Numbered from the stretch's first letter, positions 9,022 to 17,548 are shown. The stretch: DNA of 64,000 nt from Pectobacterium versatile (GCF_020166435.1 NZ_JAINZP010000004.1:62001-126000); one strand, 5' to 3'. The notes: generated by a model from the letters alone, not told the origin. Translations and numbers: made by a program.

Positions 9022-10209
9022 ATGAGTAGCGAAACCATTACTGTGGAACGTAGCGGAAAAGTTCATCACGCAGAAGGCGATGCCGCGCGTCTGGATGCCT
9101 ACATTCCATCGGAATGCCCGCAGAATCATGCGGCCAACCTGCTCCATCTGCCGAACGGCGATGTACTGTGCGTCTGGTTTGGCGGCACACAAGAAGGGAT
9201 TGCGGATATCTCTATCTATATGTCCCGTCTGGTGAAAGGCAGCGATAGCTGGAGTCAAGCCGTTAAGCTGTCTGAAGATGCCACGCGTTCCGAACAGAAC
9301 CCGGTTCTGTTCCTCGCGCCGGACAACGTGCTGTGGCTGCTGTACACCGCGCAGAAATCCGGTAATCAGGACACCGCGATTGTGCGCTACCGTCAGTCTA
9401 CGGATTTGGGTGCCACCTGGGGCGAGATCGGCACGCTGCTCGATCAGCCGGGTACCTTCATCCGCCAGCCCATCACCGTATTGGCAAACGGCGACTGGCT
9501 GCTGCCGGTGTTCTACTGCCGCGTTCAGCCGGGTGAGAAATGGGTCGGCAACGATGATGACAGCGCCGTGAAAATTTCCAGCGATCAGGGGAAAACCTGG
9601 CAGGAATACCCAGTGCCAAACAGCACGGGCTGCGTGCATATGAACATCACCCCGCTGAAGGACGGTACGCTGCTGGCGCTGTACCGCAGCCGTTGGGCGG
9701 ACTTCATCTACCAAAGCCGTTCAACGGACGGTGGTAAAACCTGGTCAGATCCCGTGGCAACCGATTTGCCGAACAACAACTCGTCCATTCAGGTAACGAC
9801 GCTGGAGAATGGCCATCTTGCACTGGTGTTCAACCATATGAGCGCCGCCGATGCGACCGAGCGCCGTCTGTCGCTGTACGATGAAATCGAGGATGAAGAA
9901 GACAAAGCCAGCAATGCCAAAATGCCGGAAGTACAAGCCGGTGGTCGTAGCGCCTTCTGGGGTGCTCCGCGCGCGCCGATGACGCTCGCCATTTCGGAAG
10001 ACGGCGGTAAAAGCTGGCCGTGGCAGCGTAATATCGAAGTGGGCGACGGTTATTGCATGACCAATAACTCCACGGAGAAGCTGAACCGCGAGTTCTCTTA
10101 CCCCAGCGTCAAACAAGCGCAGGACGGTAAGCTGCACGTCGCGTTCACTTACTTCCGACAGGCGATCAAGCACGTCGTGGTGAGTGAGGAGTGGGTCAAA
10201 GCGAACTAA
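9022..10209 (+). CDS. Cytoplasmic sialidase-like BNR beta-propeller protein
   Basis: The protein is 395 residues with no signal peptide (starts MSSETITVERSGK). Four Asp-box motifs are visible: STDLGATW, SSDQGKTW, STDGGKTW and SEDGGKSW, spaced as in a six-bladed sialidase propeller (BNR_2-like). The start overlaps the region right after the symporter stop, so it is translationally linked. Classical bacterial sialidases are secreted; a cytoplasmic one beside an importer, a NanA-family aldolase and a YhcH protein suggests that it acts on an imported glycoside or ulosonate. Whether the Arg triad and nucleophile Tyr of sialidases are kept needs a structural alignment. Exo-sialidase activity should not be assumed. 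Confidence 0.8.
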   Translation: MSSETITVERSGKVHHAEGDAARLDAYIPSECPQNHAANLLHLPNGDVLCVWFGGTQEGIADISIYMSRLVKGSDSWSQAVKLSEDATRSEQNPVLFLAPDNVLWLLYTAQKSGNQDTAIVRYRQSTDLGATWGEIGTLLDQPGTFIRQPITVLANGDWLLPVFYCRVQPGEKWVGNDDDSAVKISSDQGKTWQEYPVPNSTGCVHMNITPLKDGTLLALYRSRWADFIYQSRSTDGGKTWSDPVATDLPNNNSSIQVTTLENGHLALVFNHMSAADATERRLSLYDEIEDEEDKASNAKMPEVQAGGRSAFWGAPRAPMTLAISEDGGKSWPWQRNIEVGDGYCMTNNSTEKLNREFSYPSVKQAQDGKLHVAFTYFRQAIKHVVVSEEWVKAN

Positions 10210-10253
10210 ACCGCGCGGCTTTTTTTCTCTTTATCAGCGGGGCTCTCCCCCGC

Positions 10254-10380
<127 letters not shown>

Positions 10381-10396
10381 TACCCGGGACACGATT

Positions 10397-10867
10397 ATGA
10401 TTGCAGGAAACCTCAACACCCTCAAACTCGCCACATTACCCGACGCGCTGTGGGCCATTCTGTCCGCACCGGGCATGTCGTTAGCTGAACTGAATGCGCT
10501 GCCCGAAGGCCGTTATCAGCCGGAAGGTGCCGAATGGTTCTACAACATCGGCACTGTGAACACCGCACCACGCGCCACGCGACATACCGAATTTCACAGC
10601 AACTACCTTGATATTCAACTGATTCTGGAAGGCGAGGAGATTATCGGTTACGGTCTGAATGATGTGCATGGTCAGCCCGCGACTGAACGTAAGCCGGATC
10701 TCTATATTCTGGATAATCCTCAGGTGCCGCATCAGATCCACCTGCGGGCAGGCGACTTCGTCACCTTCTATCCAGGTGAAGCTCATCAGGCGCTGTGTGC
10801 GATTAACGACAGCCCTGCTCCGGTCAAAAAAGCCGTGTTTAAAATCCCCGTCACGTTATTGTATTAA
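10397..10867 (+). CDS. YhcH/YjgK/YiaL (DUF386) family protein
   Basis: The protein is 156 residues. It is a cupin-like beta protein with the family segments EFHSNYLDIQLILEGEEIIGYG, FVTFYPGEAHQAL and KKAVFKIPV; the His and Glu residues in these are the usual metal ligands. YhcH (NanQ) in E. coli is a sialic acid anomerase-type protein, and YiaL sits in a gulonate cluster, so the family attends uptake of cyclic sugar acids. The gene is flanked by two ERIC copies in the same orientation; its own SD is weak because the upstream ERIC reaches to 16 nt before the ATG. It probably acts on the pyranose or furanose form of the imported sugar acid. Confidence 0.85.
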   Translation: MIAGNLNTLKLATLPDALWAILSAPGMSLAELNALPEGRYQPEGAEWFYNIGTVNTAPRATRHTEFHSNYLDIQLILEGEEIIGYGLNDVHGQPATERKPDLYILDNPQVPHQIHLRAGDFVTFYPGEAHQALCAINDSPAPVKKAVFKIPVTLLY

Positions 10868-10873
10868 AATGGT

Positions 10874-11000
10874 TATCCCCTAAATAATTCGAGTTGCAGG
10901 AAGGCGGCAACCGCGCGAATCCCCAGGAGCTTACTCAAGTAAGTGACTGGGGTGAGTAAGAGAAGCCAACGCACATGCAGCTTGAAGTATGACGGGGATG
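10874..11000 (+). repeat. ERIC element, full length (127 bp), second copy
   Basis: It has the same orientation and length as the copy at 10254. The centre has CCCCAGGAGCTTAC and AAGTAAGTGACTGGGG, which is the ERIC consensus itself. It begins 6 nt after the yhcH stop and ends 14 nt before the SDR start codon, leaving only the SD AAGGAG outside. Confidence 0.95.
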
Positions 11001-11014
11001 CATTAAGGAGACAC

Positions 11015-11704
11015 ATGTCAGCAACAGCCCCTAAACACGCCCTGATTACCGGTAGCAGCTCAGGGATCGGTGCCGCCATCACACAAAAATTACTGGCGGA
11101 AGGCTGGCGGGTAACCGGCCTGTCACGCAAGCCGGGTGACTATTCACATCCAAATTTTACCCACCGCGCGGTGGATATCATGGATACGCCCGCGCTGACG
11201 GCCATTCTGGACGAGATTGTGCAGGTTGATGCCATCATCCATGCCGCTGGCATTATGAAAGCGGCCCCGCTCGGCCAGCTTTCGCTGGAAGACGGCGAAA
11301 CGCTGTGGCGCTTGCATATCAACGCGGCACAGGTGCTTGCCGACCGTCTGGTCGATAAGCTGCCGCAAGGTGGAAGAATTGTGCTGCTGGGCAGCCGCAC
11401 GTCCAGCGGTTCAGCAGGACGCAGCCAGTACGTTACGACAAAATCCGCAATGATCGGCATGGCGAGAAGCTGGGCGGCTGAACTGGCCCCACGCGGCATT
11501 ACAGTAAACATCGTCGCGCCGGGCGCAACGGAAACACCGATGCTGACCATGCCGGGTCGCCAAAGCTCTCCGCCGAAGCTGCCGCCAATTGGGCGCTTCA
11601 TCCAGCCACAGGAAGTGGCCGATCTGGTGGGTTACCTGCTTTCTCCGTCTGCCGCGGCCATTACCGGCCAGCAGTTGGTGATGTGCGGCGGTGCATCGCT
11701 GTAA
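11015..11704 (+). CDS. Short-chain dehydrogenase/reductase
   Basis: The ATG at 11015 follows AAGGAG and gives 229 residues. The Rossmann glycine motif is TGSSSGIGAA (residues 13-22), the structural motif is HAAG near 85, the catalytic Ser is in LLGSRTSSGSAG, and YVTTKSAM carries the Tyr and Lys. The C-terminal GGASL end is typical for classical SDRs. It is the last gene of the plus-strand arm. SDRs in sugar-acid clusters oxidise or reduce a keto-deoxy sugar intermediate; the substrate is not known. Confidence 0.87.
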   Translation: MSATAPKHALITGSSSGIGAAITQKLLAEGWRVTGLSRKPGDYSHPNFTHRAVDIMDTPALTAILDEIVQVDAIIHAAGIMKAAPLGQLSLEDGETLWRLHINAAQVLADRLVDKLPQGGRIVLLGSRTSSGSAGRSQYVTTKSAMIGMARSWAAELAPRGITVNIVAPGATETPMLTMPGRQSSPPKLPPIGRFIQPQEVADLVGYLLSPSAAAITGQQLVMCGGASL

Positions 11705-11724
11705 CCTTGCTTAATACACGGGAT

Positions 11725-11752
11725 AGCGGCAACAGCGCAGGCGCTTGCCGCT
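11725..11752 (+). terminator. Hairpin after the SDR gene
   Basis: AGCGGCAA (11725-11732) and TTGCCGCT (11745-11752) flank a 12-base GC-rich loop, 20 nt after the SDR stop. The T tract is poor, so this is a possible end of the catabolic operon only. Confidence 0.4.
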
Positions 11753-12138
11753 TCTCCCCCAAGCCTAGATAAATTATCGCTAAGCAAGTGTGAAAACTGG
11801 CATGTTTTTGTCCAACCTCGACGCCATCGGCAAAAAATCGCCGTGTTAATCCACCTACCAATTAACTCCCCCTTCGCATTTTATCTTTTCAAAAACAAGA
11901 TGATAAATAGTTCAACGGGCTAATTGCCACAGTAATAATCTCGCAAACGGATAACACTCAGGAGAAACCAAGCTAATTAAAGAAAATAAATTTTTCGCCC
12001 CCTACATTCCCCGTCTAGCTTATGTCAAAAAACTCTTTATCAAGCACCGTGCGCTTCCCTACTCTCAGAAAGGCGATATTTTCATCCTTATCTTTTATCA
12101 GGCTGCACACAGCCCAACCTATTGATGGACAGGTCATT
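11753..12138. other. Intergenic region before the substrate-binding protein gene
   Basis: About 390 bp without a supported gene. The part from 11860 to 12020 is AT-rich and probably holds the promoter of the next gene. An in-frame ATG at 12022 would extend that gene by 39 residues, but the extension looks unlike a leader peptide. Confidence 0.5.
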
Positions 12139-13200
12139 ATGAATAATAAAAGCAATACTACTCGCCCTCTTCACTCCGGGAACGCTTTACGTCGTAAATG
12201 GCTTGGTCTGACAGTAGCCAGCGCGGTTTTACTGTCGGGACTCGGTCTGCCAACTCTGGCACAGGCGGAAGGACAGTTGCGCATCGCGCAGCAATTCGGG
12301 ATCGTTTACCTGCTGCTGAATGTCGCGCAGGATCAAAAGCTGATTGAAAAACATGGCAAGGAAGAAGGGCTGGATATCAAGGTCGAATATCTACAACTTT
12401 CCGGCGGTGCCGCGGTGAACGATGCCTTGCTCTCCGGTTCGGTGGATATCGCTGGGGCAGGCACCGGGCCATTGTTCACGCTGTGGGATCGCACCAAGGG
12501 CCGTCAGAATGTACGTGCAGTGGTGGCGACAGGTAACTTCCCTTATTACCTGATCAGTAATAATCCCAACGTAAAAACCATTACGGATCTAACAGACAAA
12601 GATCGCATCGCCATTCCTGCGGTGGGCGTTTCTGTCCAGTCACGTTTCCTGCAACAGGCCTCTGCCGAACTGTGGGGCGATAAAGCCTATAATCGTCTGG
12701 ATAAACTTCAGGTCGCCATTCCACACCCAGAGGCCACCGCTGCGATTATCAGCGGCGGCACGGAAATCACCACGCATTTTTCCAACTCTCCGTTTCAGGA
12801 ACAAGCGCTGGCAGGTAATCCTAAGGCGCATATCATCCTGAATTCCTATCAGGTCACTGACGGACCGAACTCGCCGGTCGTGCTCTACGCCACCGAAAAA
12901 TTCCGCCAGGACAATCCGCTGACCTACCGTGCCTTCGTTAATGCCATCGCAGAAGCGGCGGATTTCGCCAGCGCGCACCCTGAAGAGGCCGCTGACGCCT
13001 TCATTCGCGTGACCAAATCGCGTATCGATCGCGAGCTGCTGCTGAGCATTCTGAAAAGCCCGGAGGTGTCGTTCAGTGTGACGCCGCACAAAACCTTGCA
13101 GTTGGGTCAATTCCTGCATCGCGTTGGGGCGATTAAAAACAAGCCGGAATCCGTTAAAGACTACTTCTTCGACGATAAGCATGTCGATGCAGGCAGCTAA
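12139..13200 (+). CDS. Periplasmic substrate-binding protein, NMT1/SsuA/TauA type, orphan
   Basis: The ATG at 12139 gives 353 residues with a signal peptide: a basic start (HSGNALRRKW), hydrophobic core LTVASAVLLSGLGLP and cleavage around LAQAEG. The mature protein is an SsuA/TauA-like type II binding protein with LRIAQQFGIVYLLLNVAQDQ, the GGAAVNDALLSGSVDIAGAG segment, and an IPAVGVSVQSRFLQ domain. The family binds sulfonates, nitriles, pyrimidine precursors or nitrate for ABC importers. No permease or ATPase gene is next to it on either side, so it must share an importer encoded elsewhere or is a remnant. A clean hairpin separates it from the convergent LacI gene. Confidence 0.85.
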   Translation: MNNKSNTTRPLHSGNALRRKWLGLTVASAVLLSGLGLPTLAQAEGQLRIAQQFGIVYLLLNVAQDQKLIEKHGKEEGLDIKVEYLQLSGGAAVNDALLSGSVDIAGAGTGPLFTLWDRTKGRQNVRAVVATGNFPYYLISNNPNVKTITDLTDKDRIAIPAVGVSVQSRFLQQASAELWGDKAYNRLDKLQVAIPHPEATAAIISGGTEITTHFSNSPFQEQALAGNPKAHIILNSYQVTDGPNSPVVLYATEKFRQDNPLTYRAFVNAIAEAADFASAHPEEAADAFIRVTKSRIDRELLLSILKSPEVSFSVTPHKTLQLGQFLHRVGAIKNKPESVKDYFFDDKHVDAGS

Positions 13201-13218
13201 TCACATCGCGTGTGGCAG

Positions 13219-13241
13219 GCCTGCATGAGAAAGATGCAGGC
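13219..13241. terminator. Bidirectional-type hairpin between convergent genes
   Basis: GCCTGCAT (13219-13226) pairs perfectly with ATGCAGGC (13234-13241) around a seven-base loop, between the stop of the binding-protein gene and the stop of the LacI gene. Little T run on either side. Confidence 0.55.
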
Positions 13242-13256
13242 TTGCTCAGATCCCTG

Positions 13257-14447
13257 TTAGCTGCTGGCGCGCGGTTCAAAGATAAATTTCACCTTTTCCA
13301 GTACGGGCGGGTGATCGTCGTTGTCCATCATGGCGAGCACCAGACGCCCGACCTCCGCCCCCAGCTTTTCATAGTCAAGCCGCATCGCGGTTAACGCTGG
13401 GAACGTGTGCTCACATTGTTCGGAACCATCGAGACAGGCAATCGCCAGATCGTAAGGGACTTTCATCAGTCGGCGCTGGCATTCAAAGAGCGCGCCCAGC
13501 GCAATTTCCTCATGGCTACAGATAATCGCATCCAACTCCGGCTGGTTTTGTAGCAGTTCCGTCATGGCGTAGCGGCCAAATTGCAGGCTGGGTGCTTCCG
13601 GGATCGTAATTTTCAAATCCGCATTGTGATAGTGCGCCAGCATGGCTTTATTCCAGCCGTTCAACTGCTGTTTTTGCAAACGGTTATCCGTATGAGCGCC
13701 AATATAAGCCACGTGACGATATCCCTTTTCCAGCAGCGACATCGTCAGTTGCTCCGCCGCTTCAGCAAGGGCGATATCAATATTGATATTTGCACTCAGC
13801 GCATCAGCGCCGGAGACGTTCACCGTAATGACGTTACTGGCCTGGATGATGTCCTGAGTTCTCTGTGAGAGTTGCGCACTGAACAGCACCAGCGCCGCTG
13901 GCCGCTGCTGCAAGAGTTTTTCGACCATTCCCGCTTCGGTGTGCTGGCGATATTCATGGCAGCCCATGATTAACGGAATGTTGTGTTTGCCCACCGCCTG
14001 TTGCAGCGCCTGCACAAAACGAACACTGGCGTGATCTTGCTGAAAAGGATAAAGCACCGCGATAGCGGGCTGATAAGCTGATGCCAGTGCGCCTGCGGCC
14101 TGATTCGGTACATAGCCCAGCGTTCTTATCGCGTCATTGATTTTCTTCTGCGTGGCATCAGAAACCAGTCCGGGCTCCCGCAACGCGCGGGACACCGTCA
14201 TGGCGCCAACACCGGCATGGTTCGCGATGTCCTGTAGCGTTACGCGATGGGTGCTCTCGGTAAGCTGGCTGGCTTCTTGATTGGGTTCATAGCCTAATGC
14301 TCTGGCGGCCAGCTCCACTTTGCTGCGTAACTTTTCAGAGACCAGATCGGGTTTGCGCATTACGCGCGATACCGTCATCGTCCCTACGCCCGCGTAGTCG
14401 GCGACATCCTGTAGCGTAACCTTACCGGTACTGCGACGCTTACGCAT
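13257..14447 (-). CDS. LacI-family regulator with two tandem HTH domains (GntR-like)
   Basis: The start at 14447 follows GAGAGGAAG and gives 396 residues, about 60 longer than usual LacI proteins. The excess is a second complete LacI HTH: VTLQDVADYAGVGTMTVSR (10-28) and VTLQDIANHAGVGAMTVSR (69-87). Each is followed by its own LGYEPNQ or LGYVPNQ hinge-like segment. The sugar-binding domain runs from about 127 to the end (QPAIAVLYPF, IICSHEEIALGALFECQR, AIACLDGSE), resembling GntR/IdnR-type gluconate regulators. It is divergent from the PTS-aldolase operon and very likely controls it; a 13-bp palindrome lies just upstream of its own start. The linker between the HTHs is intact and in frame, so this is not a frameshift artefact. 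Confidence 0.88.
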   Translation of the reverse strand: MRKRRSTGKVTLQDVADYAGVGTMTVSRVMRKPDLVSEKLRSKVELAARALGYEPNQEASQLTESTHRVTLQDIANHAGVGAMTVSRALREPGLVSDATQKKINDAIRTLGYVPNQAAGALASAYQPAIAVLYPFQQDHASVRFVQALQQAVGKHNIPLIMGCHEYRQHTEAGMVEKLLQQRPAALVLFSAQLSQRTQDIIQASNVITVNVSGADALSANINIDIALAEAAEQLTMSLLEKGYRHVAYIGAHTDNRLQKQQLNGWNKAMLAHYHNADLKITIPEAPSLQFGRYAMTELLQNQPELDAIICSHEEIALGALFECQRRLMKVPYDLAIACLDGSEQCEHTFPALTAMRLDYEKLGAEVGRLVLAMMDNDDHPPVLEKVKFIFEPRASS

Positions 14448-14493
14448 GCTCACTTCCTCTCCATTCGTCATTTTTCTCATCGCACGGTCGCGA

Positions 14494-14506
14494 TAACAGC
14501 CTGTTA
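14494..14506. promoter_or_regulatory. Candidate LacI-type operator upstream of the regulator
   Basis: TAACAGCCTGTTA is a perfect 13-bp palindrome, 47-59 bp upstream of the LacI gene start. Its TAACA/TGTTA half-sites resemble GntR-type operators. Autoregulation is inferred. Confidence 0.5.
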
Positions 14507-14678
14507 CGTCATTGCCTTCAGGCTAGCGTGAAGGGGTAGGCAACGTGCGAACACCCTGATTTCTACTGCGCCATTCACGCCGTGTCATCGCCGTTCATAG
14601 TGTGCCTGTGACAACACGGGGGAACAAATAATGGCCCCGCTTGTGCTAAGCGGGTCACAGTTAATGATAGCCATATCA

Positions 14679-14690
14679 GTTAGCGCTACC
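14679..14690. promoter_or_regulatory. Candidate operator of the PTS operon
   Basis: GTTAGCGCTACC has a perfect TAGCGCTA core with a central CG, as in LacI-family operators. It lies about 75 bp upstream of the IIA start. With the palindrome at 14494 it could be the paired site for the double-HTH regulator, although the sequences differ. Confidence 0.45.
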
Positions 14691-14693
14691 TTT

Positions 14694-14709
14694 TTAGATG
14701 TTAATCACA
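14694..14709. promoter_or_regulatory. Candidate CRP site of the PTS operon
   Basis: TTAGA-TGTTAA-TCACA has one perfect half-site and one with two mismatches, with the correct six-base spacer. It is 57 bp upstream of the IIA start codon. Catabolite activation of a PTS operon is expected; binding is untested. Confidence 0.4.
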
Positions 14710-14765
14710 TTATTTTCGACACTGGCACACTATCCTGCGTTCAGAATGATACAGAGGTGACTCTA

Positions 14766-15209
14766 ATGCTTAACACTTTACTAACACCAGACGTTGTTCA
14801 GATTTTACCTGCCTGTGATGACTGGCGTCACGCTATCGCCTTGTCCTGTAAGCCTTTACTGGATAACGGTTCGATTGAATCCACCTATGTTGAGGCGATC
14901 TACCGCTCTCATGAGGCCATCGGTCCTTACTATGTCGTCGGCCCTGGGATTGCCATGCCGCATGCACGCCCGGAAGACGGCGTGAACCAACTTGCCGTCA
15001 GCCTGACGCTGATTCGCGACGGCGTGGTTTTCCATTCCGAAGACAACGATCCCGTGCATTTACTCATTGTTTTGGCTGCCACGGACAGCAATAGCCATAT
15101 CGATATTATTTCACAGCTTGCTCAGTTGTTTGACACACCTGATGACGTCGCCGCATTACTCCGCGCGACGAACGTAGAACAGGTGCTTTCCGTTATTTCT
15201 CGTTATTAA
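14766..15209 (+). CDS. PTS sugar transporter subunit IIA (ascorbate/mannitol-Ntr type)
   Basis: The ATG at 14766 follows GAGGTGA and gives 147 residues, the size of UlaC/SgaA. The phosphorylated histidine is His66 in GIAMPHARPEDG. It takes phosphate from HPr and passes it to the IIB cysteine. It is the first gene of the IIA-IIB-IIC-aldolase operon. An upstream ATG at 14631 would extend it by 45 residues that do not fit the family, so it was not used. Confidence 0.9.
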   Translation: MLNTLLTPDVVQILPACDDWRHAIALSCKPLLDNGSIESTYVEAIYRSHEAIGPYYVVGPGIAMPHARPEDGVNQLAVSLTLIRDGVVFHSEDNDPVHLLIVLAATDSNSHIDIISQLAQLFDTPDDVAALLRATNVEQVLSVISRY

Positions 15210-15231
15210 TTGCCACCAGAGGACACAGATT

Positions 15232-15519
15232 ATGAAAATTACAGTCGTATGCGGTAACGGTCTTGGTACCAGCCTGATGATGGAAATGAGCATTAAAAAT
15301 ATCGTTAAAGAACTCGGCGTGGTTGCTGACGTGGATCACGTAGATTTGGGCTCGGCGAAAGGCACGGATAGCGACATTTTTGTCGGTACAAAGGATATTG
15401 CCGATCAGCTCGTCGCACAGGCGGTGGGGGGGAAAATTGTGTCCCTGAGCAACATGATCGATAAAGTGGCGATGAAAGAGCGCCTGTCGATCGCCCTGAC
15501 AGAACTTGGCGCATTATAA
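15232..15519 (+). CDS. PTS sugar transporter subunit IIB (lactose/ascorbate type)
   Basis: The protein is 95 residues. The phosphorylated cysteine is Cys7 in the P-loop-like VVCGNGLGTSLMME. The family is the UlaB/SgaB IIB group. It lies 22 nt after IIA and 14 nt before IIC. It transfers phosphate from IIA to the sugar bound in IIC; ascorbate or a related sugar acid/ketose is the usual substrate class. Confidence 0.9.
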   Translation: MKITVVCGNGLGTSLMMEMSIKNIVKELGVVADVDHVDLGSAKGTDSDIFVGTKDIADQLVAQAVGGKIVSLSNMIDKVAMKERLSIALTELGAL

Positions 15520-15533
15520 GCGGGGGATCAAAA

Positions 15534-16793
15534 ATGGAATTCTTCCGTTTTTTAATGAGTGATGTGCTGTCTGAACCCTCCATCCTGGTCGGTTTGATTG
15601 CGCTTATTGGCCTGATTGCACAGAAAAAACCGGCTACGGAATGCATCAAGGGAACGGTGAAAACCGTAATGGGTTTCCTGATCCTCGGGGCAGGCGCGAG
15701 CCTGATCGTGTCCTCGTTGGGAGATTTCGCCCAGATTTTCCACCATGCGTTTGGTATCGCGGGTGTGGTGCCTAACAATGAAGCCATCGTCGCCGTCGCA
15801 CAGAAAAACTTCGGCACCGAGATGGCAATGATCATGTTCTTCGCGATGGTCATTAATATCGCAATCGCCCGCTTTACGCCGTGGAAATACATTTTCCTGA
15901 CTGGCCACCACACGCTGTTTATGTCGATGATGGTTGCCGTGATTCTGGCGACAGCGGGCATGAAAGGCGTGCTGCTGATTACCGTTGGATCGCTGGTTGT
16001 TGGGGTATCGATGGTGCTGTTCCCTGCCATTATTCACCCGTATATGAAGAAAGTCACAGGCTCGGATGACGTCGCCTTTGGTCACTTCTCGGCAATATCA
16101 CAGCTGTTGTCGGCCTTTATCGGCAGCAAGTTTGGTAATAAAGAGAAATCAACGGAGGACATGGAAGTACCGAAGAGCCTGCTGTTCCTGCGTGATACGC
16201 CGGTTGCCATCGCTTTTACCATGTTCTTCATCTTCATTTTCACCTGCCTGTTTGCTGGCCCGGAAGCGGTGAAAACGATGAATGCTGGTGGGAAAAACTG
16301 GTTCATGTTTTCGCTGATCCAATCCATTACCTTTGCCGCTGGCGTGTATATCGTGCTGCAAGGCGTGCGGATGGTGATTGCGGAAATCGTGCCTGCGTTT
16401 AAAGGCATTTCTGACAAACTCGTCCCGAATGCTAAACCCGCATTAGATTGCCCCGTCGTCTTCCCTTATGCCCCGAATGCCGTTCTGGTCGGCTTCCTGA
16501 GCAGCTTTGCGGCTGGGGTGATCGGTATGGTGCTGCTCTACCTGCTGGGCATGACGGTGATCATTCCCGGCGTGGTGCCACACTTCTTCGTCGGCGCGGC
16601 AGCAGGCGTTTTCGGTAACGCCACTGGCGGACGTCGCGGTGCGATTTTAGGTTCTTTTGCCAACGGACTGCTGATTACCTTCCTGCCTGTTTTCCTGCTG
16701 CCAGTGCTGGGCAGTATCGGACTGGCGAACACCACGTTCAGCGATTCCGATTTCGGCGCGGTGGGAATTCTACTGGGTATTATCGTGCGCTAA
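15534..16793 (+). CDS. PTS sugar transporter subunit IIC (UlaA/SgaT family)
   Basis: The protein is 419 residues with about ten membrane segments. It begins with MEFFRFLMSDVLSEPSILVG and a first helix of LIALIGLIAQKK, followed by TVKTVMGFLILGAGASLI. A late GAAAGVFGNATGGRRGAILGSF is the conserved segment of the ascorbate IIC family. It is somewhat shorter than UlaA of E. coli (about 465). It forms the channel that phosphorylates its substrate on entry. The following aldolase gene, rather than UlaDEF-type genes, argues against L-ascorbate itself as the substrate. Confidence 0.9.
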   Translation: MEFFRFLMSDVLSEPSILVGLIALIGLIAQKKPATECIKGTVKTVMGFLILGAGASLIVSSLGDFAQIFHHAFGIAGVVPNNEAIVAVAQKNFGTEMAMIMFFAMVINIAIARFTPWKYIFLTGHHTLFMSMMVAVILATAGMKGVLLITVGSLVVGVSMVLFPAIIHPYMKKVTGSDDVAFGHFSAISQLLSAFIGSKFGNKEKSTEDMEVPKSLLFLRDTPVAIAFTMFFIFIFTCLFAGPEAVKTMNAGGKNWFMFSLIQSITFAAGVYIVLQGVRMVIAEIVPAFKGISDKLVPNAKPALDCPVVFPYAPNAVLVGFLSSFAAGVIGMVLLYLLGMTVIIPGVVPHFFVGAAAGVFGNATGGRRGAILGSFANGLLITFLPVFLLPVLGSIGLANTTFSDSDFGAVGILLGIIVR

Positions 16794-16846
16794 GCCCGCG
16801 CGATGAATGTCATCCGACAGACCGGTTTTAGTTAACGGGGGAAATG

Positions 16847-17512
16847 ATGGAATTCTATTTAGATACGGCGGATGTCGCCGCAGTAGAACGACTCGCAGGC
16901 GTGTTGCCGATTAAAGGCGTGACCACCAATCCGAGTATTGTCGCACGCGGAAAATCCGATATTTATAGCGTGCTGCGGGGCATGCAGGCTGTTATCGGCA
17001 CAGAAGGACAGCTGTTTGCTCAGGTAATGTCGCGCGATCCTGACGTGATGGTGGAAGAGGCGTTGAAGCTCAGAGACGTGATTCCTTCTCTGGTCGTCAA
17101 AGTACCAGTGACACATGCGGGTTTGAATGCCATCAGGCAATTGACGGCGCTGGATATTCCCACCCTCGGCACCGCCGTATACGGTGCGGGACAAGGGTTT
17201 TATGCCGCGCTGGCTGGCGCTCGCTATATCGCGCCTTACGTCAACCGCATTGATGCGCAAGGTGGCGATGGGATTGCGCTAGTGAAAGAACTGCAAACTC
17301 TGATTAACCTGCACAGCCCGCAGACTCAGGTGCTGGCAGCCAGCTTTCGCACACCGCGTCAGGTGCTGGACTGCCTGCTGGCTGGGTGTCGGGCGATTAC
17401 CGTCGACCCTGCCGTTGCTGAACTGTTCCTGCAAGATCCTGCGGTTGAAGATGCGCTTAACCGGTTCGATCATGACTGGCAGGCACGCTTTGGTCATTCC
17501 GATCTTGGCTGA
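16847..17512 (+). CDS. fsa: Fructose-6-phosphate aldolase (FSA/TalC family)
   Basis: The second Met (16847) matches the family start [10 protein letters not shown] and gives 221 residues, with the Schiff-base Lys at position 85 in LVVKVPVT, as in E. coli FsaA. Other family blocks are [44 protein letters not shown] and [17 protein letters not shown]. The enzyme cleaves fructose 6-phosphate or related ketose phosphates to dihydroxyacetone and glyceraldehyde 3-phosphate and is promiscuous. It is the last gene of the PTS operon, so it probably acts on the sugar phosphate delivered by the PTS. Paralogue A or B cannot be decided. Confidence 0.92.
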   Translation: MEFYLDTADVAAVERLAGVLPIKGVTTNPSIVARGKSDIYSVLRGMQAVIGTEGQLFAQVMSRDPDVMVEEALKLRDVIPSLVVKVPVTHAGLNAIRQLTALDIPTLGTAVYGAGQGFYAALAGARYIAPYVNRIDAQGGDGIALVKELQTLINLHSPQTQVLAASFRTPRQVLDCLLAGCRAITVDPAVAELFLQDPAVEDALNRFDHDWQARFGHSDLG

Positions 17513-17521
17513 TTGATAGCA

Positions 17522-17548
17522 AACACCACCCGCCTGTCGGGTGGTGTT
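17522..17548 (+). terminator. Strong hairpin after the fsa gene
   Basis: AACACCACCCG and CGGGTGGTGTT form a perfect 11-bp stem with a five-base loop, nine bases after the stop. The T run is short. It probably ends the PTS operon. Confidence 0.65.
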
